A stretch of 29,513 nt of DNA from positions 1-29,513 of the forward strand of contig CAYOAF010000134.1 in the NCBI GenBank assembly GCA_964401855.1, written 5' to 3'. Source of the DNA: CAJWBT01 sp964401855. GTDB taxonomy: Bacteria > Chloroflexota > Dehalococcoidia > Lucifugimonadales > UBA3495. The notes beneath the pieces were generated by a model. It was not told the DNA's origin, ran no database searches, and was given only the letters and a program-made list of their open reading frames with translations. Positions within the stretch are counted from its first letter, which is position 1; the number at the start of each line of letters is the position of its first letter. Made by a program: the position numbers and the translations under genes. Positions 22,974-29,513 of this stretch are shown here, in pieces.

Positions 22974-23355
22974 CGCTCCGACGTTGTCGTGATTGGCTTT
23001 CAAAACAAGACCGCCCCGGGGAACATCCGCCACGGCGCCTCTGGATCCGTTGTTTCCGAAGCTTGACGGCACATCCCGGCAAGTATATGCTCCCCGTTGG
23101 GGTGTGGGTGCCGCGTCGTGCAGGCGCCGGGACCCACCAGGTACGAGGGTTGAACGTACAATGGCCGGATGACCAGGGGGGGAGATAGTCAGGCTGCTGG
23201 GGCTCTATCGGCGGCCCCCCTTTCCGGCAAAGCCCTCAGCGCGGCCCGGTGAGTTGTCGTTCGGCATCGCTCCACTTCCAAGGATTTCCCTCCCGGTCAG
23301 GCAATGGTTGGCTGCCGGGTCGACCGGTACATTTATCATGGAGTGTGCGTAAGAT
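22974..23355. other. Intergenic region, nothing recognised
   Basis: About 380 bases with no convincing ORF, RNA or repeat. A TATCAT near 23335-23340 could be a -10 box for the next gene, which would make its transcript almost leaderless. Confidence 0.4.
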
Positions 23356-25386
23356 ATGGTGCCTCCAGGAGATATCGGTGCGCTGCCCCTATGGGTAGGA
23401 GTGTACCTGGCTCTGGCCGTGTCCATGACGGTTTCCGGGTACGCCTTCTACCACCGGGTCATCCGCCTCGTCCGCCAGGGCAAAGCCGTGGCCCGCTTCG
23501 ACCACCCGCTACAGCGGCTCACGGGCGCGCTCGTCATCGTCCTGGGACAGCGCAAGGTCCTCCAACGGGTCCCGGCAAGGGACTGGGCCGGCATCGGCCA
23601 TGCCATCATCTTCTGGGGCTTTCTCACCGTCCTGTTGAGCTACGGCATATTCATTTTCGCCGCTTCGGCCTGGAGGCACTTCCCGGAAAACCTGCTCACC
23701 ACCACCGGCGTCCGGGTTTACGCCACTTATCTGGACATCCTGGCGGTGGTCCTGCTGGCTATGTTGTCCTGGGCGGTGCTACGGAGGTGGGCGGCCAAGC
23801 CCCGCCGGCTCAGCTTCGACCTCACCCGTAACCCCGATGCGCTGATCACCGTGGGCCTCATAGCCGGACTCATGCTTACCACCCTCGCTACCCACTCTTT
23901 CTACGTGGCCCAGGGCGGCGTGGGGCCGGAGGCCGACGTAATTATCGGCGGCGCGCTGGGCCGCTGGTTCATCGGCCTGGGGTTGGGAGAGGGCGCCGCC
24001 AACACCCTTCAAGCTGTATTCTGGTGGATTCACCTGTCCCTGATCCTGGGCTTCTCCGTGTACATCCCCTTCTCCAAGCACATGCACATGTTCGCGGCGC
24101 CCGTCAACGCCTTCTTCCGGTCCCTGGAACCCCGAGGCACCCTGCCGTCCATCGACCTGGAGAATACGGAGCGGTTCGGCGCCGGGCGGGTTCAGGACTT
24201 CACCTGGAAACAACTCCTTGACGGCTACGCCTGCGCCGTCTGCGGCCGGTGTTCCGACGCCTGCCCGGCCAACCTGACCGGGAAAGCCCTGTCGCCGATG
24301 CACATCGTGGAGAACCTGAAAGAGCACATGGTGCGCATCGGCCACCAGGGGGCGCGCAAGGCGGAGCACGTGGAGCCCGCTCCTCTCATCGGCCACGGAA
24401 TCCTCGAGGAGGCTGTCTGGGACTGCGTTTCCTGCGGCGCGTGCATGGAAGAGTGCCCCGTGGTCGTAGAGCATATTCCCACCATAATGGACCTGCGCCG
24501 CAACCTGGTACTAGAAGAATCCAAGGCGCCGGAAACGGCCATGGCCACCCTGCTCAGCCTGGAGCAGCGAGGCCATCCCTGGCGGGGCACCCAGTTTTCC
24601 AGAACCGATTGGGCTGAAGGCTTGGACGTGCCCACACTGTCGGAAAAGCCCGATGCCGAGTTCCTGTTCTGGGTCGGCTGCACCGCCGCCCTGGAGCAGC
24701 GCAGCCAGGGTGTGGCCCGGTCCATGGCCAAGGTGCTGAAACGCGCCGGAGTGGATTTCGCCATCCTGGGGGACGAAGAGACCTGCACCGGCGACCCGGC
24801 CCGGCGAATGGGAAACGAGTATCTCTTCCAGATTCTCGCGCAGCAGAATATCGAGACCTTGAACCGGTACAGCGTGAAGAAGGTTGTGACCATCTGCCCT
24901 CACTGCTTCAACACCATGCGCAACGAATATCCCCAGTTCGGTGGCGCCTTCGAGGTGCTTCACTACAGCCAGCTCATCGACGAACTGATCCAGCAGGGCC
25001 GGCTCAAACCGGTCAAGCCGGTCGGCGCCACCATGGCCTACCACGATTCCTGCTTCCTGGGCCGCCACAACGGAATCTACGACCAGCCGCGCAACATAGC
25101 CAAGGCCATTCCCGGTCTGACCCTGGTGGAGATGAAGCCGCGGTGCCGGGAGCGGGGCTTCTGCTGCGGCGCGGGCGGCGGCCACATGTGGATCGAAGAG
25201 AGTCAAGGCGCCCGCATCAACCACGTCAGGACTGATCACTTCCTTGAAACCCAGGCGGACACCGTCGGAGTCTCCTGCCCCTATTGCTTGCAGATGCTGA
25301 CCGAAGGCATCCAGGCCAAGGGACTGGAGAACGAGAAGCAGACTAGGGATGTTCTGGAAATTCTGTCCGACAGCCTTGAGGAGTAG
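23356..25386 (+). CDS. Membrane-bound Fe-S oxidoreductase (FadF/HdrD-like; putative ETF:quinone reductase)
   Basis: 676 aa. The first 240 residues hold about five or six membrane spans (near 10-32, 84-110, 125-147, 167-190, 220-245) resembling the nitrate reductase gamma heme b domain. Two [4Fe-4S] motifs follow: CAVCGRCSDACPA from Cys293 and CVSCGACMEECPV from Cys357. The C-terminal half has two CCG-type modules (GCTAALEQ...ETCTGD...CPHCFN, and HDSCFLGRHN...FCCGAGGGHMW...CPYC). This is the layout of Bacillus FadF (YwjF), thought to pass electrons from acyl-CoA dehydrogenase/ETF to quinone. No etfAB genes lie nearby, so the donor is inferred. No strong SD precedes the ATG; the start may be leaderless or misplaced. 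Confidence 0.88.
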   Translation: MVPPGDIGALPLWVGVYLALAVSMTVSGYAFYHRVIRLVRQGKAVARFDHPLQRLTGALVIVLGQRKVLQRVPARDWAGIGHAIIFWGFLTVLLSYGIFIFAASAWRHFPENLLTTTGVRVYATYLDILAVVLLAMLSWAVLRRWAAKPRRLSFDLTRNPDALITVGLIAGLMLTTLATHSFYVAQGGVGPEADVIIGGALGRWFIGLGLGEGAANTLQAVFWWIHLSLILGFSVYIPFSKHMHMFAAPVNAFFRSLEPRGTLPSIDLENTERFGAGRVQDFTWKQLLDGYACAVCGRCSDACPANLTGKALSPMHIVENLKEHMVRIGHQGARKAEHVEPAPLIGHGILEEAVWDCVSCGACMEECPVVVEHIPTIMDLRRNLVLEESKAPETAMATLLSLEQRGHPWRGTQFSRTDWAEGLDVPTLSEKPDAEFLFWVGCTAALEQRSQGVARSMAKVLKRAGVDFAILGDEETCTGDPARRMGNEYLFQILAQQNIETLNRYSVKKVVTICPHCFNTMRNEYPQFGGAFEVLHYSQLIDELIQQGRLKPVKPVGATMAYHDSCFLGRHNGIYDQPRNIAKAIPGLTLVEMKPRCRERGFCCGAGGGHMWIEESQGARINHVRTDHFLETQADTVGVSCPYCLQMLTEGIQAKGLENEKQTRDVLEILSDSLEE

Positions 25387-25445
25387 CGGTCCGCCGGCCA
25401 TCGGACCGGGGCTGGTTAAAGCCTGGAGAACAGAGAGGGAGCACA

Positions 25446-25700
25446 ATGCCGGGCGATGAAGTGACTGTCATCCAACTATGCGGTAAATGCGACAGCGAGA
25501 TAGACACTTTCACAGTCAAAAAGGACAACCTGATGCTCACCCCCGATGAGCAAATCTGGTGTCCCAAATGCGAGGAAAACACTCCCGAGGTTCGGGATAT
25601 CGCCGGGCGTGTCGCGTCCATCCAGAATGAAGTGGAAAGCTGTCCCAAGGCAGTGCCGGCCCAACGGCGCGGGGGATCGCCGGATGACCTTGCTGACTGA
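25446..25700 (+). CDS. Small zinc-ribbon-like protein
   Basis: 84 aa. Two CxxC knuckles, Cys12/Cys15 (LCGKCDSEI) and Cys39/Cys42 (IWCPKCEEN), are 23 residues apart, the spacing of a zinc ribbon. The C-terminal 40 residues are a polar helix and tail. GAGAGGGAG precedes the ATG. It follows the FadF-like gene by 59 bases and is probably co-transcribed. Function unknown; zinc ribbons of this size often bind nucleic acid or a protein partner. Confidence 0.75.
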   Translation: MPGDEVTVIQLCGKCDSEIDTFTVKKDNLMLTPDEQIWCPKCEENTPEVRDIAGRVASIQNEVESCPKAVPAQRRGGSPDDLAD

Positions 25701-25819
25701 TCAAGGGACCGTCCCGGTTCTTCCCCTGAGATAGGGAATTCGGCTGGGAGCGGAGTTGCTGGGAGCAACGAATACGCCGGCCGTTCCGCGAAACCCCTTG
25801 GTCTAGCGGGGGCCAACCG

Positions 25820-26758
25820 GTGAGGCGTAGGCCTGGCGGCGGAACATCAGAGCCCAGGCCGTTGCCGGACCCGTCCGGCGGGACCTGGTACCAAGGCGCA
25901 AGCCCTCGCCGGGTACGCCGTGGCCCGGTCATCGTCGCCACCGCAACCATTCTGGCCCTGGTGGTGCTGGTAGTGACGCTGTGGACACAACTGGAGCAGC
26001 GGTTCGTCTTCTTCCCCTCCTTCAGCATCGACTCCACGCCGGACCAGGTGGGGCTTGCCTACGAGGACGTATTCTTCACCACCAGCGACGGTCTACGGTT
26101 GCACGGCTGGTACATACCCGGCACGGCCGACATCACCTGGTTGTGGTTTCACGGAAACGGGGGAAACATCAGCCACCGGGTCGATGAAATGGCGATGTTC
26201 CACTACCGGCTCGGGGTAAACCTGCTGATCGTCGACTATCGAGGCTACGGCCGGAGCGAGGGGAGGCCGTCGGAGCAGGGCACTTACCGGGACGCCCGGG
26301 CGGCCCTGCTGTACCTTCAAAGAAGACCCGATGTATTGCCGGAGAGGATTGTGTACTACGGCCGCTCCCTGGGGTCCGCGGTGGCGGTGGAATTGGCCGT
26401 CGCCCACCCGCCGTTGGCGTTGGTCCTGGTCTCCCCCTTCGCCTCGCTCAGCGACATGGCCCGCCTCGCCTTCCCCCGGCGGCCGGTGGGCTGGCTGGTC
26501 CGGAACAGGTACAACTCCCTGGCCCGGGTGGCAGAACTCCAACGCCCTCTGCTCATCCTCCACGGAGACCAGGACGAGACGGTGCCGATCTCCCAGGGAG
26601 AGAAGCTCTTCAGGGCAGCTAACCGGCCCAAGCGGTTTCAGGTCTTGTCCGGGGCGGGGCACAATGGCCCTTTGGGCGACGGTACGGACCATTGGGAAAC
26701 GCTGGAGGAGTTCTTGGCCGGATTAACAGCCGGTGAAGCCGACGTTGAAACCGATTGA
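25820..26758 (+). CDS. Membrane-anchored alpha/beta hydrolase
   Basis: 312 aa, GTG start at 25820 in a weak SD context. A basic N-terminal tail precedes one membrane helix (about 36-57: VIVATATILALVVLVVTLW), so the catalytic domain is probably extracytoplasmic and membrane-tethered. The hydrolase fold is complete: oxyanion loop HGNGGN (111-116), nucleophile Ser173 in YYGRSLGSAVAVE, acid Asp242 in LHGDQDETVP and His271 in GAGHNGPLG. It belongs to the BEM46/YqiA-FrsA-like group of serine hydrolases. The substrate is unknown. Followed directly by repeat elements. Confidence 0.88.
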   Translation: MRRRPGGGTSEPRPLPDPSGGTWYQGASPRRVRRGPVIVATATILALVVLVVTLWTQLEQRFVFFPSFSIDSTPDQVGLAYEDVFFTTSDGLRLHGWYIPGTADITWLWFHGNGGNISHRVDEMAMFHYRLGVNLLIVDYRGYGRSEGRPSEQGTYRDARAALLYLQRRPDVLPERIVYYGRSLGSAVAVELAVAHPPLALVLVSPFASLSDMARLAFPRRPVGWLVRNRYNSLARVAELQRPLLILHGDQDETVPISQGEKLFRAANRPKRFQVLSGAGHNGPLGDGTDHWETLEEFLAGLTAGEADVETD

Positions 26759-26769
26759 CATCCCCATTC

Positions 26770-26860
26770 CGCCGCAACAGGATTCTTCGCGGAGTTTATC
26801 CTGAGGTGAGCCGAAGGGCTCCGAATGACATTGGTCACTTCTACCTGGACAGGGCGCTAG
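26770..26860. repeat. Miniature palindromic element, degenerate copy C
   Basis: ATTCTTCG...GAATGACA core (about 26782-26830) with a right end GACAGGGCGCTAG (26848-26860), spaced as in copy B: the GAATGACA-to-CTAG interval is 38 bases in both. It abuts copy B, so the two lie in tandem. Confidence 0.55.
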
Positions 26861-26990
26861 TACTCAGTCAACTTGGTTTTGACAGGATGTCATTCTGAGG
26901 AGCGGAGCGATGAAGAATCTCATTGTTACGCTGAGATTTTTCGCTTCGCTCAGAATGACAATTCGCAGATTGAAGTTGACAGGGCGCTAG
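26857..26990. repeat. Miniature palindromic element, copy B, with terminal inverted repeats
   Basis: Ends are CTAG-N6-GTCAACTT (26857-26874) and its imperfect complement AAGTTGAC-N6-CTAG (26973-26990): 18 bp with 4 mismatches. Inside are perfect 12-bp arms TGTCATTCTGAG (26888-26899) and complement (26949-26960). The central 40 bp are nearly identical to copy A at 20515. There is no ORF. This is MITE-like. The right CTAG provides the stop codon of the small minus-strand gene. Confidence 0.8.
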
Positions 26991-27181
26991 ACCTTCTCAG
27001 CGTAGTCCAGGTTATGCAGGTACTTGTTCCCTTCCCCTTCGCCTTCCACGATCACCACTTCATGCACGTAGTTGTCGTTGGCTTCCAACGACTGAGTAAC
27101 CCCCGTGGTCTCGACCACCAGGCCGGCCCGAGTCTTGAAACGCAACCCGGACTCTATGCTGTCCTGCTTCGCGTAGCTCAA
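26987..27181 (-). CDS. Small hypothetical protein, 64 aa
   Basis: TTG start at 27181 with GGAGG (27193-27189) eight bases upstream; another TTG at 27196 is possible. The sequence alternates hydrophobic and polar residues (GLRFKTRAGLVVETTGV; YVHEVVIVEGEGEGNKYLH) like a small beta-barrel or sheet, and ends NLDYAEKV. It has no motif I can name. Codon use and the strong SD argue that it is real. The TAG stop falls in the terminal CTAG of repeat element B. Confidence 0.65.
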   Translation of the reverse strand: MSYAKQDSIESGLRFKTRAGLVVETTGVTQSLEANDNYVHEVVIVEGEGEGNKYLHNLDYAEKV

Positions 27182-27424
27182 TGAACCCCCCTCCAATAGT
27201 TGGTTTCCTAGCTGGTTTCCAGTTCATGCTCTTGATCGGTCTCCCCTCCGTTCCACCTCCGGCCCGCACCTCATCGGCAAGGGAAACCCCGGCATCAAAA
27301 GTCTACAAACCCCAGTGGCCGGAGTCAAGCATTTTGCCGGGTAGCTCATCTCTGGGCCGGAAAGTCCGGGGGCCGGTCCGTGGCTGGCTTAACGGCGAGC
27401 AAAAGGGCCTCCACGAGCAAGGCA

Positions 27425-27718
27425 CTAGACGCCGGAGATTATCTCCGTTTCGTAGTCCAACAACACAATGTCGTCCCTGCTCCCCTCGACGAAGGAAACC
27501 ACGTGGGCAAGGATCTCATTAGCATGGGTGGAATCGTTGCTCACGCAGCAGATCCCCAGTGTCAACCGCTGCCAAAGGTCATTGTCGGCCACCTCCGCCA
27601 CGGCAACGTTGAACTGGTTTCTCACCCGCGCCGTCAAAGAGCGAGCCACTTGACGTTTGGCCTTCAGGTTGTTGGCATCCGGCAAGTGCAACATTAACCG
27701 GCACACCCCAATGTGCAA
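27425..27718 (-). CDS. DUF503 family protein
   Basis: 97 aa from a TTG at 27718 with GGGAGG (27730-27725) six bases upstream. An ATG at 27772 would add 18 residues not expected in the family. The sequence follows the DUF503 pattern closely: HIGVCRLMLHLPDANNLKAK at the N-terminus, SLTARVRNQFNVAVAEVAD in the middle, ICCVSNDSTHANEIL and a final LLDYETEII. DUF503 proteins (YlxP-like) are small alpha/beta proteins, often near rbfA/infB, of uncertain function. Here it is divergent from rex, with a Rex operator between the two. Confidence 0.9.
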   Translation of the reverse strand: MHIGVCRLMLHLPDANNLKAKRQVARSLTARVRNQFNVAVAEVADNDLWQRLTLGICCVSNDSTHANEILAHVVSFVEGSRDDIVLLDYETEIISGV

Positions 27719-27761
27719 GTCCAGCCTCCCGAGACGAATTTCCCCGCCAGCTTCATGTCGG

Positions 27762-27783
27762 ATTTGTGCCAATTATCACAAAT
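27762..27783. promoter_or_regulatory. Predicted Rex operator
   Basis: A 22-bp palindrome ATTTGTG-N8-CACAAAT has perfect 7-bp arms. It contains TTGTG-N8-CACAA, the spacing and core of known Rex operators (TTGTGA-N6-TCACAA type). It lies 3 bases upstream of the rex -35 box and 44 bases upstream of the DUF503 start on the other strand. Confidence 0.75.
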
Positions 27784-27786
27784 ACC

Positions 27787-27814
27787 TTGACTCGGTCCAA
27801 ATCCCCATTATAGA
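27787..27814 (+). promoter_or_regulatory. rex promoter
   Basis: TTGACT (27787-27792), a 16-bp spacer and TATAGA (27809-27814); a second TATAGA follows at 27816. The expected start is near 27821, giving a leader of about 90 bases. Confidence 0.6.
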
Positions 27815-27910
27815 TTATAGACGGGTCAATCACGGATTGGGTCCATCATTCGCTCTTCGGCCGGGTCGTGTAGGCCGCGTGGACGAAGGTATGAAGGAGC
27901 GCCCATTACC

Positions 27911-28555
27911 ATGACAGGGAATTCCATGCCGCGGCAGCACCGGCTTGTGGTGCCAGAGGTGGTGGTCACCCGGCTGCCACAGTACGTCCGTATCCTCGGA
28001 CGCCTAGAACAGGAGGGATCCGAGGTCGTCAGCTCCCAGCAACTGGGGGAAATGCTTCAGGTCACACCAGCCCAGATACGGAAAGACCTCAGCTATTTCG
28101 GCCGGTTCGGTAAGCAGGGCCGGGGCTACAGCGTCCACCACCTGCTTGATCAGCTACGGGAAATCCTGGGCCTCAATACCCACTGGGACGTGGCTGTAGT
28201 GGGGGTGGGCCGCCTGGGTAGGGCCATCATCAGTTATCCCGGCTTCACCCCCGACGGGTTCCGTTTGATCGCCGCCTTCGACGCCAATCCTGAGATCGTC
28301 GGCAAGCAGGTGGGCGACCTGACCGTGGAGTCCATGGAGAAGCTGGAGGAGCAGTTCAGGACCAAGCAAATCAGGATTGCCATTGTGGCCGTCCCGGTCA
28401 CGCACACTCAGCAAGTGGTTGACCGCCTGATGGAGTGTGGTGTCCGGGCCATCTTGAACTACACGCCGACATCACCCCAGATGAGCGAAGGGGTCAAGAT
28501 ACGGAATATCGACCCGGTGCTCTCTCTCCAATCTATGACTTACTACCTGACCTAA
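27911..28555 (+). CDS. rex: Redox-sensing transcriptional repressor Rex
   Basis: 214 aa. Rex is a homodimeric repressor that senses the NADH/NAD+ ratio and usually controls fermentation and respiration genes. The N-terminal winged helix contains the recognition segment VTPAQIRKDLSYFGRFGKQG (51-70), and the Rossmann fold VAVVGVGRLGRAI (94-106) binds NAD(H). The remaining length and the terminal domain-swapped helix (LSLQSMTYYL) are normal. Start: ATG at 27911 has GGAG about 13 bases upstream; ATG at 27926 has AGGGA five bases upstream and is a good alternative (209 aa). The operator upstream implies autoregulation. Confidence 0.96.
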   Translation: MTGNSMPRQHRLVVPEVVVTRLPQYVRILGRLEQEGSEVVSSQQLGEMLQVTPAQIRKDLSYFGRFGKQGRGYSVHHLLDQLREILGLNTHWDVAVVGVGRLGRAIISYPGFTPDGFRLIAAFDANPEIVGKQVGDLTVESMEKLEEQFRTKQIRIAIVAVPVTHTQQVVDRLMECGVRAILNYTPTSPQMSEGVKIRNIDPVLSLQSMTYYLT

Positions 28556-28638
28556 CCCGAGCCGCGAAAGTCCGGCGCCGGCCTCCCAGCCTCCGCCTCA
28601 CCAGCCAATGCCACCTATCCCTCTCTCTCGTGTGTCTG

Positions 28639-29097
28639 TTATCGGGAGGCGCTCGGGCCGGAGTCAGCCACGCCCGGCGGGGTGCCGCTCCGGGGCCGCC
28701 GCCGGCGGACCACGTTCAACCGGATCTGGGCCCGCCGGATGGCCATCACGGCGCGCTCCATCTGCAAGTCCTCTGCCTGGCGGGCCAGGCGTTCCTTGGC
28801 CCTCTCCACCGCCGTCTCGGCCCGGGCTTCGTCAATCTCATCGGCCCGCTCGCAGGCATCGGCCAAGATGATCACCTTGTTGCCGATGACCTCCATGAAG
28901 CCCCCGGTGAGGGCCAGGAAAGTATCCTGTCCCTCTTTGCGGATCGTCACTTCACCGGGTTGCAGAATGGTCATCAAAGGAGCGTGGTGGGGCAGAATCC
29001 CCAGTTCCCCTTCAGCGCCGGGGGCGATCAACATCCCCACATCATCGCCGAAAACCTGCCGCTCCGCGGTAATTATCTCCAACTGCATCGTTGTCAT
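28639..29097 (-). CDS. atpC: F1F0 ATP synthase subunit epsilon
   Basis: 152 aa. The N-terminal beta-sandwich is clear (MQLEIITAERQVF; GILPHHAPLMTILQPGE; FMEVIGNKVIILADACERAD), followed by a two-helix C-terminal domain (EIDEARAETAVERAKERLAR...MAIRRAQIRLNVV). The last 20 residues form an Arg/Pro/Ser tail longer than in most homologues. Epsilon links gamma to the c-ring and inhibits ATP hydrolysis. The ATG has AGGAGG (29110-29105) seven bases upstream, overlapping the atpD stop. It is the last gene of the operon and is convergent with rex. Confidence 0.96.
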   Translation of the reverse strand: MTTMQLEIITAERQVFGDDVGMLIAPGAEGELGILPHHAPLMTILQPGEVTIRKEGQDTFLALTGGFMEVIGNKVIILADACERADEIDEARAETAVERAKERLARQAEDLQMERAVMAIRRAQIRLNVVRRRRPRSGTPPGVADSGPSASR

Positions 29098-29108
29098 GGC
29101 GCAGCCTC

Positions 29109-29513
29109 CTAGGCCGAGGCCTGTATCTGCGTGGCTTTCTCCATTGCTTCGTCGATGGTGCCGACCATGTAAAATGCCTGCTCTGGAAGGTCGTCATGCT
29201 TTCCTTCCAAAATCTCGCCGAACCCCCGTATCGTTTCCCGCAACGGCACATACTTGCCCGGCTGGTTGGTAAAGGTCTCGGCGACAAAGAAGGGCTGGGT
29301 CAGGAACCGCTGGATCTTCCGCGCCCGGAAAACCGTCAGCTTGTCCTCGTCCGAAAGCTCTTCTATCCCCAGGATGGCGATGATATCTTGCAGGTCCTTG
29401 TACCGCTGGAGCACCTGCTGCACGTCCCTCGACCGCCGGTAATTCTCTTCGCCGACGATCCCCGGCTCCAGTCTCCGCGAGTAGGACGCCAGGGGGTCCA
29501 CCGCCGGGTACAA
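29109..29513 (-). CDS. atpD: F1F0 ATP synthase subunit beta (C-terminal part)
   Basis: Partial: the 134 C-terminal codons lie in the window, and the gene runs off the right edge at a TTG (Leu) that is internal. LYPAVDPLASYSRRLEP, RYKDLQDIIAILGIEELSDE and the helix AETFTNQPGKYVPL are highly conserved in beta subunits, the catalytic subunit of F1. The Walker motifs and nucleotide site are beyond the window. The stop is 11 bases before the atpC ATG. Confidence 0.97.
   Translation of the reverse strand: MYPAVDPLASYSRRLEPGIVGEENYRRSRDVQQVLQRYKDLQDIIAILGIEELSDEDKLTVFRARKIQRFLTQPFFVAETFTNQPGKYVPLRETIRGFGEILEGKHDDLPEQAFYMVGTIDEAMEKATQIQASA

Noticed and set aside
23133..23215. GC-rich inverted segments upstream of the FadF-like gene
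   Set aside because: The possible GGGGC/GCCCC pairing is short with a long loop, and neither a promoter nor a terminator context is convincing.

Overview
This is a high-GC bacterial chromosome segment. It carries bacterial housekeeping genes (uvrA, rex, the end of an F1 ATP synthase operon, the preQ1 branch of queuosine synthesis) among many single-copy catabolic oxidoreductases and hydrolases: MmgE/PrpD, SMP-30, carboxymuconolactone decarboxylase (CMD), a fused FAD/Fe-S dehydrogenase, FAA hydrolase, LLM flavin oxidoreductase and a FadF-like Fe-S reductase. This mix, the GTG/TTG starts and the strong Shine-Dalgarno (SD) sequences fit a Chloroflexota bacterium, perhaps SAR202/Dehalococcoidia-like. 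That placement is an inference from gene content and was not tested. I found no rRNA, tRNA, CRISPR array or intact transposase.

Layout. 1-195: the start of a TcuA-like flavoprotein, minus strand. 200-607: intergenic DNA with heptamer repeats. 552-3010: a promoter, a 43-aa ORF, a protein ending in a phage-primase-type winged helix, and an MmgE/PrpD protein. 3085-5394: a compact minus-strand queF-queD-queC-queE operon behind a TTGACA-type promoter. 5503-6507: a CcdA-like thiol/disulfide membrane protein, convergent with a truncated Lon N-terminal domain. 6702-8227: SMP-30 plus CMD. 8256-11186: a large FAD plus Fe-S dehydrogenase with a palindromic repeat inserted in frame. 11.2-13.5 kb: a stretch that looks less GC-rich, with a 2-keto-4-pentenoate hydratase and a frameshifted NAD(P)-binding protein, bordered by repeats. 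13524-17449: a 3-hydroxyisobutyrate-dehydrogenase-like enzyme and UvrA. 17479-18386: an interrupted antitoxin frame followed by an intact PIN toxin. 18485-20518: an MBL-fold hydrolase and an M16 peptidase. 20515-20892: a palindromic repeat joined to the 3' half of a UGSC-family gene with TGA at the selenocysteine position. 20968-22973: divergent FAA hydrolase and LLM oxidoreductase. 23356-26758: FadF-like reductase, zinc-ribbon protein, alpha/beta hydrolase. 26760-26990: two abutting miniature elements. 26987-29513: a small hypothetical gene, DUF503, rex with a well-formed Rex operator, then atpC and the 3' end of atpD.

The clearest functional unit is the que operon: QueD, QueE and QueC convert dihydroneopterin triphosphate to preQ0 and QueF reduces it to preQ1. 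The second is Rex, an NADH/NAD+ sensor whose predicted operator lies just upstream of its own -35 box, close to the ATP synthase genes. The window also shows much decay: at least four broken genes (Lon fragment, NmrA-like, antitoxin frame, UGSC) and several repeat insertions. Homopolymer assembly errors could explain some of the frameshifts.
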